Assembly (NCBI RefSeq): GCF_001690275.1
Contig: NZ_LZGW01000045.1
Span: 62,001 to 126,000, forward strand
Origin: Gilliamella sp. WF3-4
GTDB taxonomy: Bacteria > Pseudomonadota > Gammaproteobacteria > Enterobacterales > Orbaceae
Length of the DNA stretch: 64,000 bases
Reading direction: 5' to 3'
Shown: in pieces, positions 22,164 to 33,166 of the stretch
Layout of the letters: each line of letters begins with the position of its first letter
Position numbering within the stretch: position 1 is the first letter of the stretch
The notes under the pieces: generated by a model
What the model was told of the DNA's origin: nothing
What the model saw: only the letters and a program-made list of their open reading frames with translations
Databases searched by the model: none
Position numbers and translations under genes: made by a program

Positions 22164-22282
22164 AACTTAACAATACATTACTATATTATTTGTATTTTTT
22201 ACCTATATAATGGATTTTGTGCATAAATTATGCTTGTTATTTAAAATAAATATCAAAAATAAATGCTATAAAGAGGAGTGTA

Positions 22283-23005
22283 ATGAATAGCAAATTACTT
22301 ATAGTTGATGATGATGTTGAGATTGCTTTATTATTACGTGAATTGCTCGAATTAGAAGGGTATCAAATTGAAATCGCTAATACGGGCATTGAAGCTTTAG
22401 AAAAATTTGATGATACTATCGATCTTGTGCTACTTGATATTATGATGCCTGAAATGAACGGGTTTAATGTATTATCTCAACTCAGAGCTAAATTTACCGT
22501 TCCGATTATTTTTTTAACAGCCAAAGATAGTGAACATGATAAAGTTAATGGGCTTGAGCTTGGAGCGGATGATTACATTCTAAAACCATTCAATGACAGA
22601 GAACTTATCGCTCGAATTAATGCGCAGTTACGAAGAGCGCGTTGGGATAATATCTCAAATGATGATTCTGATAAGCCAATTCAATATATTATTGATAAAC
22701 TTAACGTAAATCGAAAACAACAAGCTGTTTTTTTTGATAATAAGTACATTGAATTAACTGGGACAGAGTTTCAAGTATTGCTAAAATTTATTGAGCAAGG
22801 GGGCAAAATAATTTCACGAGACATGCTAACTGCATCGGTTTTAGGGAAAAAGTTTGTCCCACTAGCTCGCTCAATTGATGTTCATGTGTCTAATTTGCGC
22901 AAAAAGCTTCCGCCAAGAAGTGATGGTTTACCTTGGATTAAAACATTACGTTCTAAAGGCTACTTATTTGTCATTGACCCACATGATGATTTATTACAAG
23001 ACTAG
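22283..23005 (+). CDS. cpxR: Envelope-stress response regulator CpxR
   Basis: CpxR is the OmpR-type response regulator of the Cpx envelope-stress pathway. In 240 residues there is a receiver domain with the acidic pair DD (9-11), phosphoacceptor D52 (LLDIMMPEMNG) and K101 (KPFNDRELIARI), and a winged-helix DNA-binding domain (about 130-232: ELTGTEFQVL, SIDVHVSNLRKKL, TLRSKGYLF). It starts after a good GAGGAG site and lies 28 bp before cpxA. cpxP is not present on the divergent side. Confidence 0.93.
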   Translation: MNSKLLIVDDDVEIALLLRELLELEGYQIEIANTGIEALEKFDDTIDLVLLDIMMPEMNGFNVLSQLRAKFTVPIIFLTAKDSEHDKVNGLELGADDYILKPFNDRELIARINAQLRRARWDNISNDDSDKPIQYIIDKLNVNRKQQAVFFDNKYIELTGTEFQVLLKFIEQGGKIISRDMLTASVLGKKFVPLARSIDVHVSNLRKKLPPRSDGLPWIKTLRSKGYLFVIDPHDDLLQD

Positions 23006-23033
23006 AATAATATGATAATAAAGGCCAGATAAC

Positions 23034-24416
23034 ATGTGGTTTTTTGACAGGCTAGCTATCAAAATTTTCACTATATTTTTATTAACGATAGCTTCTTTCT
23101 TAATGTTAATTATGGTGTTACCCAATCTTGATTCGCGAAATTTAACGTATTTAGCAAATAAAGATAAAGAAATCGGTAATAAACTTGCTCGGCAAATTGA
23201 AAATGATCTTGCCAATGTACCCAAAGATAGTTTTCGCTGGTGGATGCGCTTTATTGTGGTAATGAATACGCACCAAAAACCAGCTCAATCTTTATTTATA
23301 GTTACTCCCAATGAGCAAATTATAACAGCTGAAACTGAAAATATTGATTTGATAAAAAACTTTAGTCAAAAATCTCATAATGTTGATGATCCAGCAAAGC
23401 AAATTTATGATACCCAAGAAATTATCGGCCCTTTTTTGATTCATTATACAAATGCGCAATATCAATTATATATTTTACAACCCGCAACAGATAGCCAATC
23501 CCAATTTGTTAATTTTATTTTTGATCACCCTTTTTTATTACTAACGCTGACTATGCTTGCAAGTTCCCCTTTTTTACTTTGGTTATCTTGGAGCATAGCA
23601 AAACCGGCAAGAAAGCTAAAACAAGCGGCAGATCAGGTTGCTAAAGGTAATTTGCAAGAGTGGCCAGATCTTGAAAAAATAGGATCGTCTGAATATAAAG
23701 CAACGGGCGCTAGTTTTAACCTTATGTTAAGAGAGCTAAAACGAATGCAAACGTTGCAACAACGTCTGTTTTCGGATATCTCTCACGAATTACGCACACC
23801 ACTAACACGCTTACAACTTGCTACTTCCTTATTACGTCGAAAACAAGGCGAAAGCAGTGAAGTTATACGTATCAATAATGAAGCAATAAAGCTAGATGCT
23901 ATGATTGGTGACTTACTATTATTGGCAAGGCAGCAATATGACAATAATGAAATTCGTGAATTTAATCAAATTGATCTTCTATTTAAACCCGTGTTGGATA
24001 ATGCGGCGTTTGAAGCCGAACAAATAGGAAAAAATTTTTCAGTGGTTAATCAACCAACTAACCACACTATTTTATGTTATCCCGTAGCGTTATGCAGTGC
24101 ACTTGAAAATGTTATACGAAACGCATTTCGCTATTCAAATAAACAAATTATTATCAATTTTGAAGTAAAAAAACAAAAGGTAACAATTACCATAGATGAT
24201 GATGGCATAGGTGTAGCTGAAAGTGAATTAGCGCAAATATTTAGGCCATTTTATCGCACAAGCGAAGCGCGTGATCGACAATCTGGTGGAACAGGACTCG
24301 GGCTCGCAATAGTCGCTAATGCAATCATACGCGATCACGGCACGGTTACCGCAGAAAAAAGCCACCTTGGTGGACTTCGAATTGTGATAATATTACCCAT
24401 TCATAAATATAAATAA
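23034..24416 (+). CDS. cpxA: Envelope-stress sensor histidine kinase CpxA
   Basis: CpxA senses misfolded envelope proteins and phosphorylates CpxR. The 460-residue protein has membrane helices at about 7-29 and 163-185 flanking a periplasmic sensor domain, a HAMP domain (about 186-238), the H-box DISHELRTPLTRLQ with His251, and the ATPase domain (N-box LENVIRNAFRYS, then FRPFYRTSEARD and GGTGLGLAI). Resemblance to E. coli CpxA extends into the sensor domain (LPNLDSRNLTYL against LPKLDSRQMTEL). It is co-transcribed with cpxR. Confidence 0.94.
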   Translation: MWFFDRLAIKIFTIFLLTIASFLMLIMVLPNLDSRNLTYLANKDKEIGNKLARQIENDLANVPKDSFRWWMRFIVVMNTHQKPAQSLFIVTPNEQIITAETENIDLIKNFSQKSHNVDDPAKQIYDTQEIIGPFLIHYTNAQYQLYILQPATDSQSQFVNFIFDHPFLLLTLTMLASSPFLLWLSWSIAKPARKLKQAADQVAKGNLQEWPDLEKIGSSEYKATGASFNLMLRELKRMQTLQQRLFSDISHELRTPLTRLQLATSLLRRKQGESSEVIRINNEAIKLDAMIGDLLLLARQQYDNNEIREFNQIDLLFKPVLDNAAFEAEQIGKNFSVVNQPTNHTILCYPVALCSALENVIRNAFRYSNKQIIINFEVKKQKVTITIDDDGIGVAESELAQIFRPFYRTSEARDRQSGGTGLGLAIVANAIIRDHGTVTAEKSHLGGLRIVIILPIHKYK

Positions 24417-24431
24417 TAAAAGAGAACTATT

Positions 24432-24917
24432 GTGTCAAATACTGCATTAAACATCGTTTTATTTGAACCGGAAATTCCTGCCAATACAGGCAACATTATT
24501 CGCCTTTGCGCTAACACTGGCTTTAACTTACATATTATTGAACCCATGGGCTTTTATTGGGATGACAAAAAGCTAAAACGAGCAGGGCTTGATTATCAAG
24601 AATTTGTCGATGTAAAACGTTACAAAAATTTGGACCATTTTGTAGATACCAATCAAATAGACTGGTTAACACAAGTGTATGCTTTAACCACAAAAGGACA
24701 AAAACCGCATAGTGAAGTTAATTATCAACAAAATGACTTTTTAATGTTTGGCCCAGAAACCCGCGGTTTACCTAACACAATATTAGATGCACTGCCTCAG
24801 GATAAAAAAATACGTATTCCTATGTTAGCCACAAGCCGTAGTATGAACTTATCTAACTCGGTAGCTGTTGTCGTTTACGAATCATGGCGCCAGCTAGGTT
24901 ACATGGGAGCAAAATAG
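24432..24917 (+). CDS. trmL: tRNA (cytidine/uridine-34 2'-O)-methyltransferase TrmL
   Basis: TrmL methylates the ribose of the wobble base in two tRNA-Leu species. The 161-residue product is a minimal SPOUT methyltransferase with motifs [28 protein letters not shown] and [18 protein letters not shown], which form the knotted SAM site. It starts 15 bp after cpxA and is probably in the same transcript, an arrangement not found in E. coli, where trmL sits by cysE. No terminator is apparent after it. Confidence 0.94.
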   Translation: MSNTALNIVLFEPEIPANTGNIIRLCANTGFNLHIIEPMGFYWDDKKLKRAGLDYQEFVDVKRYKNLDHFVDTNQIDWLTQVYALTTKGQKPHSEVNYQQNDFLMFGPETRGLPNTILDALPQDKKIRIPMLATSRSMNLSNSVAVVVYESWRQLGYMGAK

Positions 24918-24985
24918 ATTATTGTTTTAGAAAGAATAAACTGACAAACGGCTTACGTATCATTACCATAATTGCATAGCTACCT

Positions 24986-25260
24986 AAAACGCTTACAAAA
25001 TTTTAGGCTAAGAAGCCAAGCCAAAAAACGTAATACTTTATAACTATATGATTTTACACAAAATAAAAACTTAAATAAAATCAATAGCTTTTCTGAAGTA
25101 TTTTTTAATAAAAAGGCTTTATTTTTAATCCGCTAACTGAATAATCGCACAGTGCTATTCGGTGGCAGAATATGCCACCGATAGAGCCAAATTAGCCCGC
25201 CAAACAAAGATAGCTAGAGAGATACTGTTTTATCAGCAATAAATCAGCATGGTTGCGTAA
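24986..25260. repeat. Non-coding direct repeat, copy 1 (275 bp)
   Basis: First of two near-tandem copies. It contains a block around TATAACTATATGATTTTAC that is identical in both copies, a perfect 8-bp hairpin CGGTGGCA/TGCCACCG, and ends in CAGCAATAAATCAGC...TTGCGTAA. No ORF of useful length and no terminal inverted repeats. It follows trmL by 68 bp. It may be a duplicated small-RNA gene or the remnant of a small mobile unit. Confidence 0.75.
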
Positions 25261-25266
25261 GCAAAT

Positions 25267-25541
25267 AAAACGCTTAAAAATTTTAAGCTTGGATATCAAG
25301 CCCAAAAACGTAATATCTTATAACTATATGATTTTACACAAAATAAAAACTTCAATAAAATCAATGGCTTTTCTGAAGTGTTTTTTTAATAAAAAGGCTT
25401 CCTTTTTAATTCGCTAACTGAATAATAGCACAGTGTTATCCGGTGGCAGAAGATACCACCGACGGAGTCAGATTAGCACATCAAACAAAGATGTTTAGTG
25501 AGATACTGTTTTATCAGCAATAAATCAGCGTGATTGCGTAA
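25267..25541. repeat. Non-coding direct repeat, copy 2 (275 bp)
   Basis: Second copy, 6 bp after the first and the same length; by eye roughly 85-90 percent identical, with divergence concentrated in the first 45 bases. Here the hairpin is shorter (CGGTGG/CCACCG), while ACTTCA...TGAAGT followed by GTTTTTTT forms a terminator-like element that is weakened in copy 1 (ACTTAA). The changes look like drift with no coding constraint. Confidence 0.75.
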
Positions 25542-25915
25542 AACCGAGTGACAAAAGAGGAACGAATTTTTCTGGAAAACTTTGAATACCACAACATTTA
25601 AATATCAAAACATTGCCAAGATAGCCTCAAAAGGCGCTATTCTATGATAAGAGTAACAAAAAAGCACATTAACTTTTGTTTAAAAAATTAATCAGTTTTT
25701 TTGTTAAAATTTCTCTAATAAATTGAATTAGATACCATACTGAGTATCAAGCAAAGTAAGCCAGCATCGTACACAAATTCACGTTACTAAAGTGGTTTAT
25801 TAAAGATAATAGTATGTCTTTTTTATAAAATAGAGCTTACTCTTTTTTTACTATAGTCAATATCTTTAATAAACAACGTTTTTTGAGCTTTAAATTATTT
25901 TTAATAAAAAAAAAC
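25542..25915. other. AT-rich leader region upstream of focA
   Basis: About 370 bp between the repeat pair and the FNR-like site. No ORF or RNA gene is recognised. It could hold further regulatory sites (ArcA, IHF), since pfl promoters in related bacteria are long and multiple. Confidence 0.35.
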
Positions 25916-25929
25916 GTGATCTGCGTCAA
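25916..25929 (+). promoter_or_regulatory. Probable FNR box of focA-pflB
   Basis: GTGATCTGCGTCAA matches the FNR consensus TTGAT-N4-ATCAA with two mismatches. If FNR acts in class II mode (centre at -41.5), transcription would start near 25964 with CATAAA (25952-25957) as -10. An alternative TATACT -10 lies at 25938-25943. Confidence 0.55.
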
Positions 25930-25983
25930 ATTTTGAGTATACTATGCCTCTCATAAAACCCTAGTTTTTTTAAGGATGTTAGT

Positions 25984-26832
25984 TTGAGCACAGATAAACT
26001 TGTTGATTCATATTCTCCCGCACAAATGACCCAAATTGCCGAAGACATTGGCCATTATAAAGTAAACAAACACCCAGCTAGCACGATTTTATCTGCAATT
26101 CTTGCAGGTGTTTTTATCTCAATTGCTTTCGTATTTTACATTACTGTAACCACAGGCACTGCAACGGTTGCGTTTGGCTTAGCAAAATTGGTGGGGGGCA
26201 TTTGTTTCTCATTAGGTCTTATGCTGGTTGTTTGCTGTGGCTCAGACTTATTTACTTCAACAGTATTAACGATTTTGCCTAAAATGACGCACAAAGTGAG
26301 CTGGATAAAAATGCTCCGTAATTGGATTTTTGTCTATATCGGTAACTTTATTGGTGCTATACTGTTTGTCACAGTAATTTGGTTTTCTGGCCAGTATATG
26401 GTTGCTAATGGCTTATGGGGGCTAAATGTTCTTCAAACGGCAGATCACAAGTTACATCATACCTTTATTGAGGCCGTATGCCTTGGTTTTTTAGCTAATC
26501 TAATGGTTTGTTTAGCTGCATGGCTAAGTTATGCAGGTCGTAGTTTACTTGATAAGATGTTAATCATGGTCCTTCCTGTTGCAATGTTTGTTGCCAGTGG
26601 TTTTGAGCATAGCATTGCCAATATGTTTATGATCCCAATGGGTATTGTGATTAATAACTTTGCGTCACCCGAATTTTGGCAAGCAATTGGCGTGTCTCCT
26701 GATGCATTTAAAGAACTAACGGTAACGCATTTTGTTTTAAATAATTTAATTCCTGTAACAATTGGGAATATTTTAGGTGGTTTAGCGGTTGCACTACCTT
26801 ATTGGGCTTTATATTTACGTAAGCCACATTGA
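25984..26832 (+). CDS. focA: Formate channel FocA
   Basis: FocA is the pentameric inner-membrane channel that exports and re-imports formate during fermentation. The 282 residues form six membrane helices, with the FNT signature (about 71-95) and the gating residues Thr91 (GSDLFTSTV) and His209 (GFEHSIANM) at the E. coli positions. The start is TTG at 25984, supported by AAGGA seven bases upstream and by there being no ATG nearby. pflB follows after 68 bp, the usual focA-pflB operon. Confidence 0.96.
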   Translation: MSTDKLVDSYSPAQMTQIAEDIGHYKVNKHPASTILSAILAGVFISIAFVFYITVTTGTATVAFGLAKLVGGICFSLGLMLVVCCGSDLFTSTVLTILPKMTHKVSWIKMLRNWIFVYIGNFIGAILFVTVIWFSGQYMVANGLWGLNVLQTADHKLHHTFIEAVCLGFLANLMVCLAAWLSYAGRSLLDKMLIMVLPVAMFVASGFEHSIANMFMIPMGIVINNFASPEFWQAIGVSPDAFKELTVTHFVLNNLIPVTIGNILGGLAVALPYWALYLRKPH

Positions 26833-26900
26833 TTTTATGATATTTATCCTCATATAAAAAAGGATGAATAGATATTTTTGTAAACCTGAGGTGAAAAACT

Positions 26901-29183
26901 ATGAGTAATTTAAACGAAGTACAAGCTGTTGCTTGGAAAGGATTTAAAGATGGTGATTGGCAAAATAATGTTAATGTCCGCGATTTTATTCAAAAGAACT
27001 ACACGCCATACGAGGGTGATGAGTCTTTCTTAGCTGGCGCGACAGAAGCTACAACTAAGTTATGGGCTAAAGTAATGGAAGGCATCAAAGTTGAAAATGC
27101 TACCCATGCCCCTGTGGATTTTGATACCAGTGTTATTTCGACAATTACTGCTCATGACGCAGGTTATATTGAAAAAGATTTAGAAAAAATTGTTGGCTTA
27201 CAAACTGAAAAACCACTAAAACGTGCGATTATCCCGTTTGGTGGTATCAAAATGATCGAGAATTCTTGTAAAGCTTATAACAGAACGCTAGATCCATTAG
27301 TCAAAAAAATCTTCACTGAATACCGCAAAACCCACAACCAAGGTGTTTTCGATATCTATACGCCAGATATCCTTCGTTGTCGTAAATCAGGTGTTATCAC
27401 TGGTCTTCCTGATGCTTATGGTCGTGGTCGTATCATTGGGGATTACCGTCGTGTAGCACTTTACGGTATCGACTATTTAATGAAAGACAAATTTGCACAA
27501 TTCAATTCACTACAAGCTGATTTTGAAAATGGTGTTGATTTAGCCATGACAATGCAACGTCGTGAAGAAATCGCAGAACAACATCGTGCACTTGGTCAAA
27601 TCAAAGAAATGGCGGCTAAATATGGTTTCGATATTTCTGAACCTGCTAAAACAGCACAAGAAGCTGTTCAATGGACTTATTTTGGTTATTTAGCTGCGGT
27701 TAAATCACAAAATGGTGCGGCAATGTCATTAGGTCGTACATCGACTTTCTTTGATATTTACTTCCAACGTGATCTTGCTGCTGGATTAATTACTGAAAAA
27801 GATGCGCAAGAAATTGTTGACCATTTTGTAATGAAATTACGTATGGTTCGTTTCTTACGTACGCCTGAATATGATGAATTATTCTCAGGTGACCCAATTT
27901 GGGCAACCGAATCTATCGCTGGTATGGGGGTTGATGGTCGTACTTTAGTAACTAAGACTTCTTTCCGTTTCTTAAATACTTTATACACAATGGGTCCATC
28001 GCCTGAACCTAACATGACAATCCTTTGGTCTGAACAATTACCAAGTGGATTCAAAGAATTTGCATCAAAAGTATCAATTGACACATCATCATTACAATAT
28101 GAAAACGATGACTTGATGCGTCCTGACTTTAATAACGATGACTACGCGATTGCATGTTGTGTAAGCCCAATGATCGTCGGTAAACAAATGCAATTCTTTG
28201 GTGCGCGTGCAAACCTTGCTAAAACACTTCTATACGCAATCAACGGCGGTGTGGATGAAAAATTAAAAATGCAAGTCGGTCCTAAAGAAGATCCAATTAT
28301 GGATGAATATTTAGATTTCGATACAGTATTTGCTCGTTTAGACCACTTCATGGATTGGTTAGCAAAACAATACGTAACAGCATTAAATGCAATTCACTAC
28401 ATGCACGATAAATACAGCTACGAAGCATCATTAATGGCATTACATGATCGTGATGTTATTCGTACTATGGCATGTGGTATTGCGGGTCTTTCTGTTGCTG
28501 CTGACTCACTTTCTGCGATTAAATACGCTAAAGTAAAAACAGTTCGTGATGAAGATGGTTTAGCGACTGACTTCGAAATTGAAGGTGAATACCCACAATT
28601 TGGTAACAATGACCCACGAGTTGATGACATTGCTGTTGATTTAGTTGAACGTTTCATGAAGAAAATTCAAAAACTTAAAACTTATCGTAATGCAATTCCA
28701 ACACAATCTGTACTTACAATTACATCAAATGTTGTATATGGTAAGAAAACAGGTAACACACCAGATGGACGTCGTGCAGGAGCACCGTTTGGACCAGGTG
28801 CTAACCCAATGCACGGACGTGACCAAAAAGGTGCTGTGGCTTCATTAACTTCTGTTGCTAAACTACCATTTGCTTACGCTAAAGACGGTATTTCTTATAC
28901 TTTCTCTATCGTTCCAAATGCATTAGGTAAAGATGATGATGTACGTAAACGCAACCTTGCTGGCTTAATGGATGGTTACTTCCACCATGAAGCAACAATT
29001 GAAGGTGGACAACATCTAAATGTTAACGTATTAAACCGTGAAACATTATTAGATGCGATGGAACACCCTGAAAAATACCCACAATTAACAATTCGTGTTT
29101 CTGGGTATGCAGTACGTTTCAACTCATTAACTAAAGAACAACAAAAAGACGTAATTAGCCGTACATTTACGCAATCTATGTAG
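26901..29183 (+). CDS. pflB: Pyruvate formate-lyase PflB
   Basis: PflB converts pyruvate and CoA to acetyl-CoA and formate under anaerobiosis by a glycyl-radical mechanism. The 760-residue product has the length of E. coli PflB. The catalytic pair Cys419-Cys420 ([10 protein letters not shown], counting Met) and the radical Gly735 (RVSGYAVRF) are present. Codon use is more biased than in neighbours, in keeping with high expression. It is preceded by a GAGGTG site and followed by a strong terminator; its activase gene pflA lies 248 bp downstream with its own leader. Confidence 0.98.
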   Translation: MSNLNEVQAVAWKGFKDGDWQNNVNVRDFIQKNYTPYEGDESFLAGATEATTKLWAKVMEGIKVENATHAPVDFDTSVISTITAHDAGYIEKDLEKIVGLQTEKPLKRAIIPFGGIKMIENSCKAYNRTLDPLVKKIFTEYRKTHNQGVFDIYTPDILRCRKSGVITGLPDAYGRGRIIGDYRRVALYGIDYLMKDKFAQFNSLQADFENGVDLAMTMQRREEIAEQHRALGQIKEMAAKYGFDISEPAKTAQEAVQWTYFGYLAAVKSQNGAAMSLGRTSTFFDIYFQRDLAAGLITEKDAQEIVDHFVMKLRMVRFLRTPEYDELFSGDPIWATESIAGMGVDGRTLVTKTSFRFLNTLYTMGPSPEPNMTILWSEQLPSGFKEFASKVSIDTSSLQYENDDLMRPDFNNDDYAIACCVSPMIVGKQMQFFGARANLAKTLLYAINGGVDEKLKMQVGPKEDPIMDEYLDFDTVFARLDHFMDWLAKQYVTALNAIHYMHDKYSYEASLMALHDRDVIRTMACGIAGLSVAADSLSAIKYAKVKTVRDEDGLATDFEIEGEYPQFGNNDPRVDDIAVDLVERFMKKIQKLKTYRNAIPTQSVLTITSNVVYGKKTGNTPDGRRAGAPFGPGANPMHGRDQKGAVASLTSVAKLPFAYAKDGISYTFSIVPNALGKDDDVRKRNLAGLMDGYFHHEATIEGGQHLNVNVLNRETLLDAMEHPEKYPQLTIRVSGYAVRFNSLTKEQQKDVISRTFTQSM

Positions 29184-29207
29184 TTTAGTCATTGATTAAC
29201 TTAATTA

Positions 29208-29236
29208 AAATAGCGCCCTTAAGGCGCTATTTTTTT
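29208..29236 (+). terminator. Rho-independent terminator of focA-pflB
   Basis: Ten-bp stem AAATAGCGCC/GGCGCTATTT with a 5-base loop, continuing into a T run, 25 bp after the pflB stop. Confidence 0.92.
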
Positions 29237-29431
29237 ATCAACGCTAAAATACTATTTGTGCCACTGTAATTAAATATGAATACGATGATAATAATTAAAT
29301 ATTATGGGTCATTATTCGATATAATTAAACGGAAATATAATTCGTATTGATTAATACAATGGGTGTAATTTGGTCATTATCAGGGTTAAAATGATTAAAA
29401 AAGCAATATGAGCAATGATTAGAGATTATCT

Positions 29432-30211
29432 ATGGAACAACAAAACATAATTATGACAACAAAGTCGCCTATTATAGGTCGTATTCACTCTTTCGAATCT
29501 TTCGGTACTGTAGATGGTCCTGGGATTCGTTTTATTGTCTTTTTTCAGGGGTGCTTAATGCGCTGCTTGTATTGCCATAATCGCGATACGTGGGATTTAA
29601 AAGCAGGTCGAGAAGTTACCGTTGATGAGTTGATGAAAGAGATTGTTTCTTACAAAAGCTTCATTATGCCAAATGGTGGCGGTGTAACGGCCTCTGGTGG
29701 TGAAGCAACTTTACAAGCTGAATTTGTTACTCAATGGTTTAGAGCTTGCCATCAAGAGGGTATCAGTACCTGCTTAGATACTAATGGGTATGCTAGACAA
29801 CTCGATCATATAATGGATGAACTTTTAGAAGTCACTGATTTAGTGATGCTCGATTTAAAACAGGTCAATGATGAAATTCATCAAAAACTAGTGGGTGTGC
29901 CTAATAAACGTGTTCTAGAATTTGCTAAACATCTACAAAAAATTAACAAAAGAACTTGGATACGTTATGTGGTTGTACCGGGATGGACTGATGATGATGA
30001 TTCCGCTCATTTACTCGGTAAATTCATTCAAGGAATGGATAATATTGAGCGCGTAGAATTATTAGCTTATCACAAATTGGGCGCTTATAAATGGGACACG
30101 CTTGGTGACGAATATAAGTTAGCTGGCGTTGAGGCACCGCCAAGAGAAACCATGGACAGGATCCAAGGTATTTTAGAATCTTATGGCCATTATGTCACTT
30201 TCAGTAAATAA
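29432..30211 (+). CDS. pflA: Pyruvate formate-lyase activating enzyme PflA
   Basis: PflA is the radical-SAM enzyme that installs the glycyl radical in PflB. The 259 residues contain the 4Fe-4S motif with Cys41, Cys45 and Cys48 ([11 protein letters not shown]), the GGE-type SAM-binding motif ([10 protein letters not shown]) and the conserved YHKLGAYKW. The first ATG (29432, AGAG upstream) gives 13 more residues than E. coli; ATG at 29453 would give a length nearer the family. It is separated from pflB by a terminator and so has its own promoter, not identifiable by eye. Confidence 0.97.
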   Translation: MEQQNIIMTTKSPIIGRIHSFESFGTVDGPGIRFIVFFQGCLMRCLYCHNRDTWDLKAGREVTVDELMKEIVSYKSFIMPNGGGVTASGGEATLQAEFVTQWFRACHQEGISTCLDTNGYARQLDHIMDELLEVTDLVMLDLKQVNDEIHQKLVGVPNKRVLEFAKHLQKINKRTWIRYVVVPGWTDDDDSAHLLGKFIQGMDNIERVELLAYHKLGAYKWDTLGDEYKLAGVEAPPRETMDRIQGILESYGHYVTFSK

Positions 30212-30216
30212 AATAA

Positions 30217-30242
30217 AAGGCATATGAATGATCATATGCCTT
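30217..30242. terminator. Bidirectional terminator pflA/rarD
   Basis: Perfect 11-bp stem AAGGCATATGA/TCATATGCCTT with a 4-base loop between convergent genes. The T-rich flank TTATTTTATTT is on the minus-strand side, so it is best suited to end the rarD transcript. Confidence 0.75.
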
Positions 30243-30255
30243 CCATCTGCGGTTT

Positions 30256-31152
30256 TCACCATATTATTTTTCGCTTTATTGCTCGTAAAACAAAAAGGCA
30301 ACCTTCTAAAGCAAGAACACAAACTGACGACCAAATAAGCCCATATGAAACAATGTGTTCAGACGAAATTGATTCATGTAAAAATAAGACAGAAACAATA
30401 GTAAGTAATACTGGCTCTACATAACCAAGTAAACCAAACAAACCCATTGGTAATAGTCGCCTTGCCATAAAATACATCGCAAATGCTAGTGCGGTTATTA
30501 TTCCCAACATTGGAATATATAGATGGAAATGGATAAGATCATCAAGTATCTTGTTAACACGATGACTTATAAAAAAGTAGCCTAAGCAACCTAAGAAAAT
30601 AAAAAAGAAGTCAGAAAATGTACCTGCAATACCTTCTATTTGCAACTTACGCCGAACCATGAAGTAAATAGGGTAACCTAATGCAATAACGGCAGTTTCC
30701 CATGAAAATGCTTGGGTCATATAGATTTCAATAATAACGCCTAATACCGCCAGTCCAACTGATATTTTTTGTAAAAAACTTAACTTTTCTTGGTAGATGA
30801 GCTGCCCAATAATTACCATGGTTAATGGTAATAAAAAATACCCTAGTGATGCCGATAACCCGTGCCCATTAAGGGGAGCCCAAATAAAAATCAACATTTG
30901 TATTGTTAGCAGTAATGAAGAGAATAACAGCCCAATAAGCAACGATGGTTGCTGCTTAATTCGTGCTAATAGCATTGCAATTTCAGACCACTGTTTTTCT
31001 ATAGAAATAAGAACAATAATGGCAGGAAAAGAAGTTAACAATCGCCAACAGAAAACATCAATAACGGATAACGGTTGTAATAAAACAGGATAGTAATAAA
31101 GTAAACCAAAAAGGCATGACGCCAGTATCGAAAGTGTAATGCCTTTTATCAT
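30256..31152 (-). CDS. rarD: EamA-family permease, RarD-like
   Basis: A 298-residue integral membrane protein with about ten helices and two EamA repeats. Sequence features such as the WRLLTSFPAIIVLIS start, ASLGYFLLPLTMVIIGQLIYQEKLS and the C-terminal YVEPVLLTIVSVLFLHES place it near RarD. RarD proteins are drug/metabolite transporter superfamily exporters without a proven substrate. It is a single gene, flanked by terminators on both sides. Family certain, RarD orthology probable, substrate unknown. Confidence 0.75.
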   Translation of the reverse strand: MIKGITLSILASCLFGLLYYYPVLLQPLSVIDVFCWRLLTSFPAIIVLISIEKQWSEIAMLLARIKQQPSLLIGLLFSSLLLTIQMLIFIWAPLNGHGLSASLGYFLLPLTMVIIGQLIYQEKLSFLQKISVGLAVLGVIIEIYMTQAFSWETAVIALGYPIYFMVRRKLQIEGIAGTFSDFFFIFLGCLGYFFISHRVNKILDDLIHFHLYIPMLGIITALAFAMYFMARRLLPMGLFGLLGYVEPVLLTIVSVLFLHESISSEHIVSYGLIWSSVCVLALEGCLFVLRAIKRKIIW

Positions 31153-31175
31153 TTTTCCACCTTAATTAATAAAAA

Positions 31176-31200
31176 AATAGCGCTAATTATTAGCGCTATT
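31176..31200 (-). terminator. Rho-independent terminator of serS
   Basis: Eleven-bp stem AATAGCGCTAA/TTAGCGCTATT with a 3-base loop, followed by TTTTT on the minus strand, 21 bp after the serS stop. Confidence 0.88.
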
Positions 31201-31220
31201 GTTATGTGTAATGTCCAGTT

Positions 31221-32525
<1,305 letters not shown>

Positions 32526-32665
32526 TTATTATTAATTAAGTAATATTTTCACTTCATTATTATTCTAATATAGATAACAGAACATATAAATCAAAAAGTG
32601 GGTAATTACATATATTAAAATTTGTGAACTTAGTATACTAGAATTATATTGGTATTCAACCAAAA

Positions 32666-32742
32666 TGGCGCACCCGAAGGGATTCGAACCCCTGACCGCT
32701 CGGTTCGAAGCCGAGTGCTCTATCCAGCTGAGCTACGGATGC
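32666..32742 (-). tRNA. tRNA-Arg (anticodon TCG)
   Basis: A 77-nt tRNA with encoded CCA, acceptor stem GCATCCG/CGGGTGC (one T-G pair), D-arm AGCTCAGCTGGATAGAGC, anticodon loop CTTCGAA (anticodon TCG) and T-arm GGGTTCGAATCCC. It is nearly identical to the two ACG tRNAs beside it, but anticodon base 34 is T and the anticodon stem carries a compensated pair (CTCGG/CCGAG instead of CCCGG/CCGGG). The compensation argues that it is a functional gene. Confidence 0.93.
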
Positions 32743-32761
32743 GTGTAAACTCATGAAAAAG

Positions 32762-32838
32762 TGGTGCATCCGAAGGGATTCGAACCCCTGACCGCCCGGT
32801 TCGTAGCCGGGTACTCTATCCAGCTGAGCTACGGATGC
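32762..32838 (-). tRNA. tRNA-Arg (anticodon ACG), copy 1
   Basis: 77 nt with CCA. Acceptor GCATCCG/CGGATGC, anticodon stem-loop CCCGG-CTACGAA-CCGGG, anticodon ACG, whose A34 is normally deaminated to inosine by TadA to read CGU, CGC and CGA. It corresponds to the argV-Y-Z-Q group of E. coli. Confidence 0.97.
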
Positions 32839-32856
32839 ATTTTGAATTTATTAAAA

Positions 32857-32933
32857 TGGTGCATCCGAAGGGATTCGAACCCCTGACCGCCCGGTTCGTA
32901 GCCGGGTACTCTATCCAGCTGAGCTACGGATGC
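32857..32933 (-). tRNA. tRNA-Arg (anticodon ACG), copy 2
   Basis: 77 nt with CCA, apparently identical to the copy at 32762-32838 and 18 bp away from it. It lies directly downstream of tRNA-Ser(GCT); serV-argV-argY-argZ-argQ is the E. coli order. Confidence 0.97.
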
Positions 32934-32949
32934 ATATTTTAATTTTAAA

Positions 32950-33042
32950 TGGCGGTGAGAGAGGGATTCGAACCCTCGATGCAGCTTTTGACCGCATACT
33001 CCCTTAGCAGGGGAGCGCCTTCAGCCTCTCGGCCATCTCACC
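32950..33042 (-). tRNA. serV: tRNA-Ser (anticodon GCT)
   Basis: A 93-nt class II tRNA with CCA. Acceptor GGTGAGA/TCTCACC, anticodon stem-loop CTCCC-CTGCTAA-GGGAG (anticodon GCT), long variable arm and T-arm GGGTTCGAATCCC. It is the first tRNA of the cluster, downstream of csrA as in E. coli. Confidence 0.97.
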
Positions 33043-33166
33043 GAAACATTATGATTTCGCTTTAGCAACAAAATCATAATGTGTGGCGCACATATTACGG
33101 TTTACAAAAAATAAGTCAAACATTTTTTTGTTTATGTGCGCTTAATTGTTTATTTCCTACCCAATA

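Noticed and set aside
24986-25541. CRISPR array or transposon
   Set aside because: Only two long copies, no short repeat-spacer pattern, no terminal inverted repeats, no transposase.
29340-29360. FNR box upstream of pflA (TTGATTAATACAA)
   Set aside because: The right half does not match ATCAA well enough to claim a site.
30224-30424. 66-codon frame after pflA
   Set aside because: It starts inside the terminator hairpin and runs antisense to the rarD-like gene.
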